DNA of 28,858 nucleotides from an uncultured Solobacterium sp. GTDB taxonomy: Bacteria; Bacillota_I; Bacilli_A; Erysipelotrichales; Erysipelotrichaceae. Shown here one piece after another: positions 8,022 to 15,141 of the stretch. How positions within the stretch are numbered: the stretch's first letter is position 1; the number at the start of each line of letters is the position of its first letter. The DNA lies in NCBI GenBank assembly GCA_927911475.1, contig CAKMPP010000144.1, positions 1 to 28,858 of the forward strand, given 5' to 3'. Made by a program: the position numbers and the translations under genes. The notes under the pieces were generated by a model. The model worked only from the letters and a program-made list of their open reading frames with translations. It ran no database searches and had not been told where the DNA came from.

Positions 8022-9281
8022 ATGAAAGAAATTATTACTCTTGGCGGTCTATTTTTAGAAGGGTTATTATCATTCTTCTCACCATGTATTCTTCCACTTG
8101 TTCCGTTATACATTGGCTACCTTACAAATGGTTCCATGATGACAGACGAAAATGGACAGGTACGTTATGATCGAATGAAAACACTTATTCTAACAATCGG
8201 ATTCGTCTTAGGAATCTCGACAGTGTTCGTGATTGCAGGACTTGGATCTAGTGCACTAGCAGCTGTATTCAAGCAATACACATTGCAGTTTCAAATTGCA
8301 GGTGGTGTATTACTAGTCATCCTTGGTCTAGCAAATCTACACATTATCAATATTCCTTTCTTGAATCAGACACACCAAAAGACAATGCGTGTAGAAGGTG
8401 GAATGACTTTCTTCAAAGCATTTGCGTTGGGTTTTGTGTTTAGTTTTGCATGGTCTCCATGCGTAGGTCCATTATTGGCCCAAGCAATCTTATTAGCATC
8501 TACTGCTACAAACGGACTTGGTTGGCTCTATATTGCGTCTTATGCATTAGGATTCATCGTTATCTTCTTACTCATTGGATTCTTTACAGAAGAAATATTG
8601 AATCTAATCAAACGTAATAAGAATGTTGTGAAGTATACAGGTATCGCAAGTGGAGTTCTTGTCTTGGCAATGGGATGCTTTATGTTATTCCGTGGTTTTA
8701 GCACAATGAATGCTCTCCAAAATAGCGGTTCCTCAGCACCAGCTGAAACAACAACAGTTGATGATTCCAAATCAAAGGAAGATACTTCTACAAAAGAAGA
8801 CACTTCAAACAAGGAAGATACATCTTCAAAAGAGAATTCAGATGCCTCTTCCCAAACTGCAATTGAAAAGTATAACTTCGCGTTAGTGGATGGTGAAGGT
8901 AATGTTCATAATCTCAGCGATTACAAGGGAAAGACAATTGTCATGAACTTCTTTGGCACATGGTGTCATTACTGTAACGAAGAATTTGGAAGTTTACAGA
9001 AGATTAATGATGAGATGAAGGACGATGTTCAAGTACTTATGATTGCGGCTCCTGGCCTGAATGGTGAGGGTACTATCTCTGACGTTGAGGAGTACATGAA
9101 GAAGAAGGGATATAACTTTACAATTCTTTATGACACAACTTTAGAGATGACAAGAACTTATAAGGTAAGTGGTTATCCAACAACGTATGTTGTTCGTCCA
9201 TCCGGTGAATTCTTAGGATATGTACCAGGCTATGTATCTGAAGAACAATTGCGTAACTTTATTAAGTCAGCACAGGAATAG
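8022..9281 (+). CDS. CcdA-type thiol transporter fused to a TlpA-like thioredoxin domain
   Basis: A 419-residue fusion. Residues about 1-230 form a CcdA/DsbD-beta membrane unit with several helices and the two redox cysteines in SPCILPLVPLY (Cys22) and SPCVGPLLAQA (Cys147). A low-complexity Ser/Thr/Lys/Asp/Glu linker follows (about 240-285, repeats of KEDTS). Residues about 290-419 are a thioredoxin-like domain with GTWCHYC (Cys315 and Cys318) and the cis-proline segment SGYPTTYVV. The likely role is to carry electrons from cytosolic thioredoxin across the membrane and pass them to outer-face proteins. It resembles DsbD without the N-terminal alpha domain. The partner substrate is not in the window. 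It is the last gene after malQ-uppP. Confidence 0.9.
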   Translation: MKEIITLGGLFLEGLLSFFSPCILPLVPLYIGYLTNGSMMTDENGQVRYDRMKTLILTIGFVLGISTVFVIAGLGSSALAAVFKQYTLQFQIAGGVLLVILGLANLHIINIPFLNQTHQKTMRVEGGMTFFKAFALGFVFSFAWSPCVGPLLAQAILLASTATNGLGWLYIASYALGFIVIFLLIGFFTEEILNLIKRNKNVVKYTGIASGVLVLAMGCFMLFRGFSTMNALQNSGSSAPAETTTVDDSKSKEDTSTKEDTSNKEDTSSKENSDASSQTAIEKYNFALVDGEGNVHNLSDYKGKTIVMNFFGTWCHYCNEEFGSLQKINDEMKDDVQVLMIAAPGLNGEGTISDVEEYMKKKGYNFTILYDTTLEMTRTYKVSGYPTTYVVRPSGEFLGYVPGYVSEEQLRNFIKSAQE

Positions 9282-9313
9282 TAAAAAGTATCCACATTCG
9301 TGTAAACGAATAC

Positions 9314-9348
9314 AAGGTGATTCATACGTGTTTTGAATCACCTTTTTA
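9314..9348 (+). terminator. Terminator of malQ-uppP-ccdA
   Basis: Stem AAGGTGATTCA (9314-9324) with TGAATCACCTT (9334-9344), 9-base loop, T run after it. Confidence 0.9.
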
Positions 9349-9494
9349 TAATTTGTATCTAGATACGACACTAATTATTAAGTAACTATTAAGAATGACT
9401 TTTTGTGATGTGAAACAAGTATTATTTTATTTATGTTCGGCTATGATAAATGTGTATATATGTAAACATTTTTTTCTTCATGCAAAAAATGCTG

Positions 9495-9511
9495 TACATA
9501 CCTAGTATGTA
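9495..9511. repeat. Short inverted repeat upstream of the surface protein gene
   Basis: TACATAC-CTA-GTATGTA, 7-bp perfect arms with a 3-bp centre, about 85 bp before the gene. It may be an operator or an mRNA leader hairpin. Confidence 0.45.
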
Positions 9512-9596
9512 GATGATTACGAATGGAAGAATTTGTAAGAATCAAAAAAAGATTTACACAACAGTTTCAATCAATCAGATACGTAAGGAGATGGCA

Positions 9597-11366
9597 ATGA
9601 AAGCAAAAAATCTAATCCGCACGCTAAGTGCCCTAGTGCTTGCGATAGGAATGTTGTTTCATACAACAGGAATTCGTGTTAATGCAGCACCGGGATTTAC
9701 TGTAACAAATACCGCAACGATACAGACATCCCAAGCAAACGACTACTCATCACAGATCCAATTTAATATCCACGCTGAAGTAACAGGTCAAGTTCATGCG
9801 GGTGATACCATACGCTATGATTTTGAAAACATCAATATTAACCCATTAAATGGGCTTGATGTTACTACAACAGATGCGACGGGTACGAAAAAAGTAATTG
9901 GTAAATTGAGCGTACATTATGAAGATCACTATGTTGATACATTTAGTGATGTCATCAATCCAACTTATGACAATGAGTATACTGAGAATACATACTTAAC
10001 TGTTACTTTCAATGGTGAATATGATGAAGTCAACTTTGATATTGGTGGAAACGTTCGCTCTAATCACTTTATTAAGAATCAAGCTTACAACCGTGTAGCG
10101 AAGATTCTCTATGATGGAACAGAACTAGCGAGTAATTCATACAATGTTCCAGGACGTACATTCCAAAATAAAGTTCCAACATTCTTGGTGTTAGATGGCA
10201 CAATCAACTTAGAGACAAACTCCTCAGATGAAATTCGTGCTGCAACTCTAACACCAAGTGGTTATTCCTCAGGCAGTAACAACCCTGATAGTGCACCACT
10301 AAAGCCAGGTGATGTTCTGACTTATGAACTAACAGATGGAAAAGTTGAATTCGATACAACACGTATTGCGGTAGGTACTGAGGTAAATCCCCAAAACTTC
10401 CGCTTTATGACAGCTGATACAGCAGCCACACGTGCAAATGGAAATGGTGTAGTATTCTTCCCTAAGAGGAGAGTAAAGACAAAGATTCTTTCAATTGAAC
10501 CAACGAAGGTTGTTGTCCAAATCATTAGTATGGATGACGAAAATATTGCGGCACAATATCGTTTAGGACCAGATTTACCGCTAATCGTAAAGGATACTTC
10601 AACCGTTACAAATAACACCCTTCCTGTAGCGCTCAAATCACAAATTAATAATGAAGCACCTAAGACTTCACAACATAATCTTACGGTAAATGGTGGAACA
10701 TTAAGTTCAAATGCAAGACGTGCACCTAGAGGTAACGTCGTAGCTAAGTATTTAGATCAAGCAGGTAATGAGCTGGCACCACAGGAAACAGTTGTTACAA
10801 ATGGACTTGAAAATGCGGCATATACTGCAACTGAAAAGACAATCGCTGGATATGAACTTGTAGAAACACCAGCTAATGTAACAGGTAAAGTCATTGGTAA
10901 TACAACGATTGAAGTGATCTTTGTATATCGTCAGTTAAAGACATTTGAAGTAAAGAAAGTTTGGGCAGATCCAATTCATATGCTAGATGAAGTAACATTA
11001 CATGTTTTAGCAAATGGAATTGAAACAGGTAGTCCAATTGTATTAAACGCAACAAATAACTGGAAAGAGACAGTTACGATGCCAGTTACAGACATGCAAG
11101 GAAATGCGATTAACTACAGTGTAACGGAAGATACTTACACAAATTACACCGCAAGTGTAGAGGGTAATCTTACAGATGGCTTTACGGTTACAAATACATA
11201 TGTACCAACACCTACACCGGTGCCTGTACAGCCTACACCAGCACCAAGTAAACCTACACCAAAGACATCTGATGCGACAAATGTAATGATGTATGGTGCT
11301 GTTGGAATCGGAGCGTTCTGTATCGCTGCCCTTATCTTTATTCGCAAGTTTAAACAATCAAAATAA
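9597..11366 (+). CDS. Cell-surface adhesin-like protein with MucBP and Cna-B-like domains
   Basis: A 589-residue secreted protein when started at 9597, where TAAGGAG (9584-9590) gives correct spacing; the ATG at 9591 is too close. Order: signal peptide (about 1-33, ending VNA-AP); an N-terminal beta-rich region (about 34-370) resembling MSCRAMM-type ligand-binding folds; a MucBP-like repeat (about 379-447, with VVAKYLDQAGNELAP and YTATEKTIAGYEL); a Cna-B-like domain (about 449-535, with VKKVWAD and the closing FTVTNTY); a proline/threonine stalk; then PKTSD at 555-559, a hydrophobic helix and a basic tail RKFKQSK. The layout is that of a sortase substrate, but the signal TPKTS departs from LPxTG at both ends. 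Likely role is adhesion to host glycoprotein or matrix; the ligand cannot be read from sequence. No sortase gene is in the window. Confidence 0.85.
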   Translation: MKAKNLIRTLSALVLAIGMLFHTTGIRVNAAPGFTVTNTATIQTSQANDYSSQIQFNIHAEVTGQVHAGDTIRYDFENININPLNGLDVTTTDATGTKKVIGKLSVHYEDHYVDTFSDVINPTYDNEYTENTYLTVTFNGEYDEVNFDIGGNVRSNHFIKNQAYNRVAKILYDGTELASNSYNVPGRTFQNKVPTFLVLDGTINLETNSSDEIRAATLTPSGYSSGSNNPDSAPLKPGDVLTYELTDGKVEFDTTRIAVGTEVNPQNFRFMTADTAATRANGNGVVFFPKRRVKTKILSIEPTKVVVQIISMDDENIAAQYRLGPDLPLIVKDTSTVTNNTLPVALKSQINNEAPKTSQHNLTVNGGTLSSNARRAPRGNVVAKYLDQAGNELAPQETVVTNGLENAAYTATEKTIAGYELVETPANVTGKVIGNTTIEVIFVYRQLKTFEVKKVWADPIHMLDEVTLHVLANGIETGSPIVLNATNNWKETVTMPVTDMQGNAINYSVTEDTYTNYTASVEGNLTDGFTVTNTYVPTPTPVPVQPTPAPSKPTPKTSDATNVMMYGAVGIGAFCIAALIFIRKFKQSK

Positions 11367-11374
11367 ACTAGTTG

Positions 11375-11399
11375 AAAAACCTTCGAAAGAAGGTTTTTT
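11375..11399 (+). terminator. Terminator of the surface protein gene
   Basis: Stem AAAAACCTTC (11375-11384) with GAAGGTTTTT (11389-11398), GAAA tetraloop, T-rich 3' arm. Confidence 0.92.
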
Positions 11400-11402
11400 C
11401 TC

Positions 11403-11431
11403 TTGACACTTTGTAAACGCTAACATATTAT
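11403..11431 (+). promoter_or_regulatory. Strong promoter of the LacI-family regulator and msmK
   Basis: TTGACA (11403-11408), 17-bp spacer, TATTAT (11426-11431). The spacer contains a full match to the cre consensus, so a bound repressor would block RNA polymerase. Confidence 0.8.
11411..11425 (+). promoter_or_regulatory. cre/LacI-type operator within the regulator promoter
   Basis: TTGTAAACGCTAACA matches the published cre consensus WTGNAANCGNWNNCW at all positions and lies between the -35 and -10. CcpA or the adjacent LacI-type protein could bind. Confidence 0.75.
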
Positions 11432-11442
11432 TTTGATGTATC

Positions 11443-11469
11443 CTGTAAACGTTTCCGTAAACGGTTACG
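11443..11469 (+). promoter_or_regulatory. Double operator downstream of the regulator promoter
   Basis: Two overlapping CG-centred half-palindromic boxes, TGTAAACGTTTCC (11444-11456) and CGTAAACGGTTACG (11456-11469), sit between the promoter and the regulator start. The first box is identical over 13 bases to one in the malE promoter (13768-13780). Confidence 0.65.
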
Positions 11470-11485
11470 AGTAAAAGGGGTTTGA

Positions 11486-12522
11486 ATGACGACAATAAAA
11501 GATATTGCACGCATATCGGGGTATAGCATTGGTACAGTTTCCAGAGTTATAAATAACCATCCTGATGTTAGTGCAATAGCAAAGAAAAAAAATTGAAAAG
11601 GTAATCAAGGACGAAAAAGTTTGAGCCAAAACTCAAATGCGAAACTTTTAAAGACAAATCTGCAGCATCCGCAATTACGATTTTGATCAAGGGATTGCAC
11701 AATGCCTTCTTTAGTATCATTGTCGAAAAGATGCAAAGTTATCTGCAGGAAAGTGGGGAAGATGTCTCCGTTGTCTACTTGGATGAACTTGAAAACGAAG
11801 TTGAAGTGGCAATACGTATATGCAGTGAGAAGAAACCAAAGGGCTTTATCTTCTTGGGTGGAAATCAAAAGTACTTCCGTGAATCATTTACGAGTGTTAA
11901 AGTGCCATGTGTATTATGTTCAGAAAGCGCAGCAGGGATGAAGTTTAGTAATCTCTCCAGTTTCACGACAGATGATAGAGAAGCTGCACGTGCAGCAGCG
12001 GAATACTTAATCAGATCAGGACACAGAAGGATTGGCATTGTATGCGGATCTGCTGTCTCTGAGGATGGATCAATTGGTTCCACACGTGTAGAAAGTGCAA
12101 TTGCAGCGTTTAAAGAAAACAAGATACCATTTGATAAACGCAAGCAATTCGTGCCAGGCAAGTTCTCACTTGAGGATGGATATAATGGAACAATCAAGTT
12201 ATTGGACCGCTATCCGGAAGTTACCGCAATCTACGCAGTTAGTGACGTTGTGGCAATTGGTGCACTACGAGCTATTAACGACCGTAGGTTAAATGTTCCA
12301 AAAGATATATCGATTATTGGTAACGATGGAATCGACTTTGCAAGGTATACAACACCACGTTTAGCTACCGTCGAACAAGATGCGGTGCAACTTGCAAAAC
12401 GCAGTGTAGATGACTTGTTATTAAGATTGAATTACAATAAACCTGTAATACATGAAATTATTCCATTCCATGTATTGGCGGGAGAAAGTGTTAGTATCAA
12501 AAAACCAGTGGAGGAAAAGTAA
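11486..12522 (+). pseudogene. LacI-family sugar-responsive regulator (MalR-like), frame disrupted
   Basis: From ATG 11486 the frame reads a typical LacI helix-turn-helix (TIKDIARISGYSIGTVSRVI) and then stops at 11594. The effector domain is open from about 11683 to 12522 and has the family's sugar-binding fold: ITILIKGLHNAFFSIIVEKM, GHRRIGIVCGS, YAVSDVVAIGALRAIND, ISIIGNDGIDFARYTTPRLATVEQ. Joining them needs about four single-base changes in A runs: one A fewer at 11585-11592, at 11614-11618 and at 11628-11631, and one A more at 11656-11658. The repaired hinge would read FEPNSNAKLLKT, normal for the family. Only short A-run indels are involved, so sequencing error is likely; if real, the operon has lost its local repressor. 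It lies 1 bp before msmK and is preceded by AAAAGGGG. Context suggests a maltodextrin-responsive repressor acting on its own promoter and malE. Confidence 0.8.
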
Positions 12523-12523
12523 G

Positions 12524-13702
12524 ATGGCAACAGTAAGTCTAAAGCATGTCCAAAAAATTTACCCAAATAGTGTTGAGGTAAAAAAGAAAAAGAAGGGCGA
12601 AGTAAAGAAAACAAATCTAAAGATCACAGATGAAGGTGTGGTTGCGGTTGATGATTTCAACTTGGAAATCGGCGATGAAGAATTCGTTGTATTAGTAGGT
12701 CCTTCTGGTTGTGGTAAATCTACAACATTACGAATGGTTGCAGGATTAGAAGACATTACACGTGGAGAATTGTTTATTGATGGAAAGTTAATGAACAACG
12801 TTTCTCCTAAGGATCGTGATATTGCGATGGTTTTCCAGAACTATGCGCTATATCCACATATGAGTGTTCGTCAGAATCTTGAATTCCCACTCAAGATGCA
12901 CAAAGTTCCAGCTGATGAAATCAAGGTAAAGGTTGAAGAAGCAGCTGAAATCCTAGACTTAACACCATATCTTGACCGTAAGCCTAAGGCTTTATCTGGT
13001 GGACAAAGACAGCGTGTTGCGATTGGACGTGCGATTGTTCGTGATCCAAAGTTACTCTTGATGGATGAACCGCTCTCTAACCTAGACGCAAAATTAAGAA
13101 ACCAGATGCGTGCTGAAATCATCAAGTTAAGACAGAAGATTAAGGCAACATTTATCTATGTAACACATGACCAGACAGAAGCGATGACACTAGGTGATCG
13201 TATCGTTATCATGAAGGATGGTGTTATCCAACAGGTAGGAACACCACAGCAGTTATTCGATCACCCAATCAATGAGTTTGTAGCAGGCTTTATCGGTATG
13301 CCACAGATGAACTTCTATAGTGGTGAACTTTTAAAGAATGAAGCTGGTAAGTACTGCGTGAAGATAGAGAATGCTGTGATGGAAGTTTCTGAAGAGAAGC
13401 AAGCCATCTTAGCTGAGAAGAATGTACAACCACAGCCAATTACAGTAGGTGTTCGTCCAGAACATATCTCACTTGGTGGTGAAAGTGGAAAGTCAATCGA
13501 AGGTACAGTTGATGTAAGCGAAATGATGGGATCTGCAATCCACATACACGTAAATGCATGCGGTAAGGATAGCATTATCATCGTTCCAACATTAGACCTC
13601 GGTGGTAAAACATTCAAGATCGGTGATAAGATCAACTTTACATTCGGTGGTAATGTAATGCACATCTTTGGTAGAGAGTCTCACCAGAATTTAGAGTATT
13701 AA
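12524..13702 (+). CDS. msmK: Sugar ABC transporter ATPase (MsmK/UgpC type)
   Basis: A 392-residue ATPase that would power carbohydrate ABC importers. Motifs: Walker A GPSGCGKST, Q-loop VFQNYALYPHM, signature LSGGQRQRVAIGRA, Walker B LLLMDEPLSNLD, switch histidine VTHDQTEA. A C-terminal OB-type (TOBE-like) regulatory region includes VGVRPEHISLG. Between the first strand and Walker A (about residues 18-38) there is a lysine-rich insert, VEVKKKKKGEVKK, that the classical MalK/MsmK lacks. The ATG at 12524 follows GTGGAGGAAAAG inside the end of the regulator gene; the open frame extends upstream but without support. It is transcribed with the regulator rather than with malEFG, which fits the known sharing of MsmK between several importers. 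Confidence 0.93.
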   Translation: MATVSLKHVQKIYPNSVEVKKKKKGEVKKTNLKITDEGVVAVDDFNLEIGDEEFVVLVGPSGCGKSTTLRMVAGLEDITRGELFIDGKLMNNVSPKDRDIAMVFQNYALYPHMSVRQNLEFPLKMHKVPADEIKVKVEEAAEILDLTPYLDRKPKALSGGQRQRVAIGRAIVRDPKLLLMDEPLSNLDAKLRNQMRAEIIKLRQKIKATFIYVTHDQTEAMTLGDRIVIMKDGVIQQVGTPQQLFDHPINEFVAGFIGMPQMNFYSGELLKNEAGKYCVKIENAVMEVSEEKQAILAEKNVQPQPITVGVRPEHISLGGESGKSIEGTVDVSEMMGSAIHIHVNACGKDSIIIVPTLDLGGKTFKIGDKINFTFGGNVMHIFGRESHQNLEY

Positions 13703-13725
13703 TTTCAAAATTTCATAAAAAGATA

Positions 13726-13754
13726 TTGAAATTTGAAAGCGCTTTGCATAAAAT
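13726..13754 (+). promoter_or_regulatory. malE promoter
   Basis: TTGAAA (13726-13731), 17-bp spacer, TAAAAT (13749-13754). A cre-like site fills the spacer and a dyad lies just after the expected transcription start. Confidence 0.72.
13733..13747 (+). promoter_or_regulatory. cre-like site in the malE promoter
   Basis: TTGAAAGCGCTTTGC contains the perfect palindrome AAAGCGCTTT (13736-13745). It matches WTGNAANCGNWNNCW except for one 3' position (G for C at 13746) and the last W. Confidence 0.65.
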
Positions 13755-13766
13755 AAAACTATAGGA

Positions 13767-13794
13767 TTGTAAACGTTTCCAGTAACGTTTACAA
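13767..13794. promoter_or_regulatory. Long perfect dyad operator downstream of the malE promoter
   Basis: TTGTAAACGTT-TCCAGT-AACGTTTACAA, 11-bp arms with a 6-bp centre. The left part, TTGTAAACGTTTCCA, is also a full cre consensus match. The dyad probably binds a LacI-family protein as a roadblock or as paired half-sites. Confidence 0.75.
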
Positions 13795-13821
13795 ATATAT
13801 AAACTTTTTCGGGAGGATAAC

Positions 13822-15057
13822 ATGAAAAGTACAAAGTTAGCATCACTTGGTTTAGCTGCTTTAATGGGTATCTCTGTATTAGCAGGATGCGGCAGCAAGA
13901 AGGAATCAAACACAACAGCTTCAGATTCTAAGGAAGTTACACTTACAGTGTGGACACCATCTGAAGATCAATCAGAAGAACAGGGCAACTGGCTCAAGAA
14001 GCAATTAGACGCTTTCCAGGAAGCTCACCCAGAATGGAAGTTAACATTCAACACAGGCGTATGTCCTGAAGGTGATGCGAAGACATTAGTAGCAGCTGAC
14101 CCATCAGCAGCAGCTGACGTTTACATGTTCGCAAACGACCAGATCCCAGATTTATTAAAGGCTAACGCTATCGCTGAATTAGGTGGATCTGCAGTAGAAG
14201 CAATCAAGAAGAACAACAGTGACATTACTGTTGATACAGTAACTTATGAAAACTCTGTATATGGTGTTCCATTTACAGCAAACACATGGTTCATGTACTA
14301 TGACAAGCGCGTCTTCTCTGAAGATGATGTTAAGAACTTAGATACAATGCTTACAAAGGGTAAGGTTGGTTTCCCACTCTCTAACTCTTGGTATATTCAA
14401 GCATTCTACGCAGCTAACGGATGCACATTATTCGGTGAAAATGGAGCAGATGCTAAAGCTGGTATCGATTTCGGTGGTGAAAAGGGTACAGCAGTTACAA
14501 ATTACTTAGTTGACTTAGTTCAGAATCCTAACTTCAAGGATGCAGCTGGTCTAACACCAAGCACATTAGCTGATGGTACAATCAATGCATTATTCTCAGG
14601 TACTTGGGATTACAAGGCAGTTGTTGACGCTTTAGGTGAAGAAAATGTTGGTATTGTAGCTCCTCCTAAGTACACATTAAATGGTAAGGAAGTTCAGTTA
14701 AAGGCATTTGCAGGTTCTAAGGCTATTGGTGTTAACCCAACAAGTAAGAATCCAGAAGTTGCAGTTGCATTAGCTTCATTCTTAGGTAGTGCAAAGGCTC
14801 AACAAGATCACTACGACTTACGTAATATCATTCCTACAGATACATCATTGAAAGTTTCTGATGCATTGGCTAAGGCACAGATGGATACAATGGACTTTGC
14901 TTCAATTGTACAGCCACTACAGTCAGGCATGGCTCAATATTGGACACCAGCAGAATCAATGGGTAAGGAAATCGTTGCCGGTACAGTAACACACGAAAAT
15001 GCTGCTGAAAAGACAGAGAGCATGAACAAGGCAATGAACACTGCTTCCGTTCAATAA
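13822..15057 (+). CDS. malE: Maltose/maltodextrin-binding lipoprotein
   Basis: A 411-residue substrate-binding protein. The signal peptide ends in a lipobox, VLAGCGSKK (Cys about residue 23), so the mature protein is tethered to the outer face of the membrane. The fold segments LTVWTPSEDQ, FTANTWFMYYDKRVF, GTWDYKAVVDAL and AFAGSKAIGVNP are typical of MalE-type maltodextrin-binding proteins. It captures oligosaccharide and delivers it to MalFG-MsmK. GGGAGG lies 7 bp before the start. Codon use (GCA, GCT, AAG, TTA) is strongly biased, as for an abundant protein. It heads the transport operon under the cre/dyad-controlled promoter. Confidence 0.92.
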   Translation: MKSTKLASLGLAALMGISVLAGCGSKKESNTTASDSKEVTLTVWTPSEDQSEEQGNWLKKQLDAFQEAHPEWKLTFNTGVCPEGDAKTLVAADPSAAADVYMFANDQIPDLLKANAIAELGGSAVEAIKKNNSDITVDTVTYENSVYGVPFTANTWFMYYDKRVFSEDDVKNLDTMLTKGKVGFPLSNSWYIQAFYAANGCTLFGENGADAKAGIDFGGEKGTAVTNYLVDLVQNPNFKDAAGLTPSTLADGTINALFSGTWDYKAVVDALGEENVGIVAPPKYTLNGKEVQLKAFAGSKAIGVNPTSKNPEVAVALASFLGSAKAQQDHYDLRNIIPTDTSLKVSDALAKAQMDTMDFASIVQPLQSGMAQYWTPAESMGKEIVAGTVTHENAAEKTESMNKAMNTASVQ

Positions 15058-15076
15058 TATTGCATTACTGATTAAA

Positions 15077-15114
15077 AAGAATGTGGTTGAGATACTTATT
15101 TTAACCGCATTCTT
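15077..15114 (+). repeat. Hairpin between malE and malF
   Basis: AAGAATGTGGTT pairs with AACCGCATTCTT (12 bp, one G-U), 14-base loop, with only a weak T-rich tail. It probably protects the malE mRNA or partly terminates, lowering malFG relative to malE. Confidence 0.6.
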
Positions 15115-15141
15115 CTTCGTTTATAGAATTGAGGTAATCGT

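Larger units (their letters stand above)
9282..9596 (+). other. Intergenic region before the surface protein gene
   Basis: A 315-bp non-coding stretch. It holds the terminator at 9314-9348, then AT-rich DNA with a possible -10 (TATGAT, 9442-9447) lacking a clear -35, and the inverted repeat at 9495-9511. An open frame extends upstream from the surface gene to 9513, but the ribosome binding site argues against translation from there. Confidence 0.6.

Noticed and set aside
9300..9313. TGTAAACGAATAC as a cre site after the ccdA fusion gene
   Set aside because: It partly fits the consensus but sits just downstream of an operon end, next to a terminator, with no promoter near it.
9513..9596. N-terminal extension of the surface protein
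   Set aside because: It would put 28 charged residues before a clear signal peptide; the TAAGGAG at 9584-9590 fits the start at 9597.
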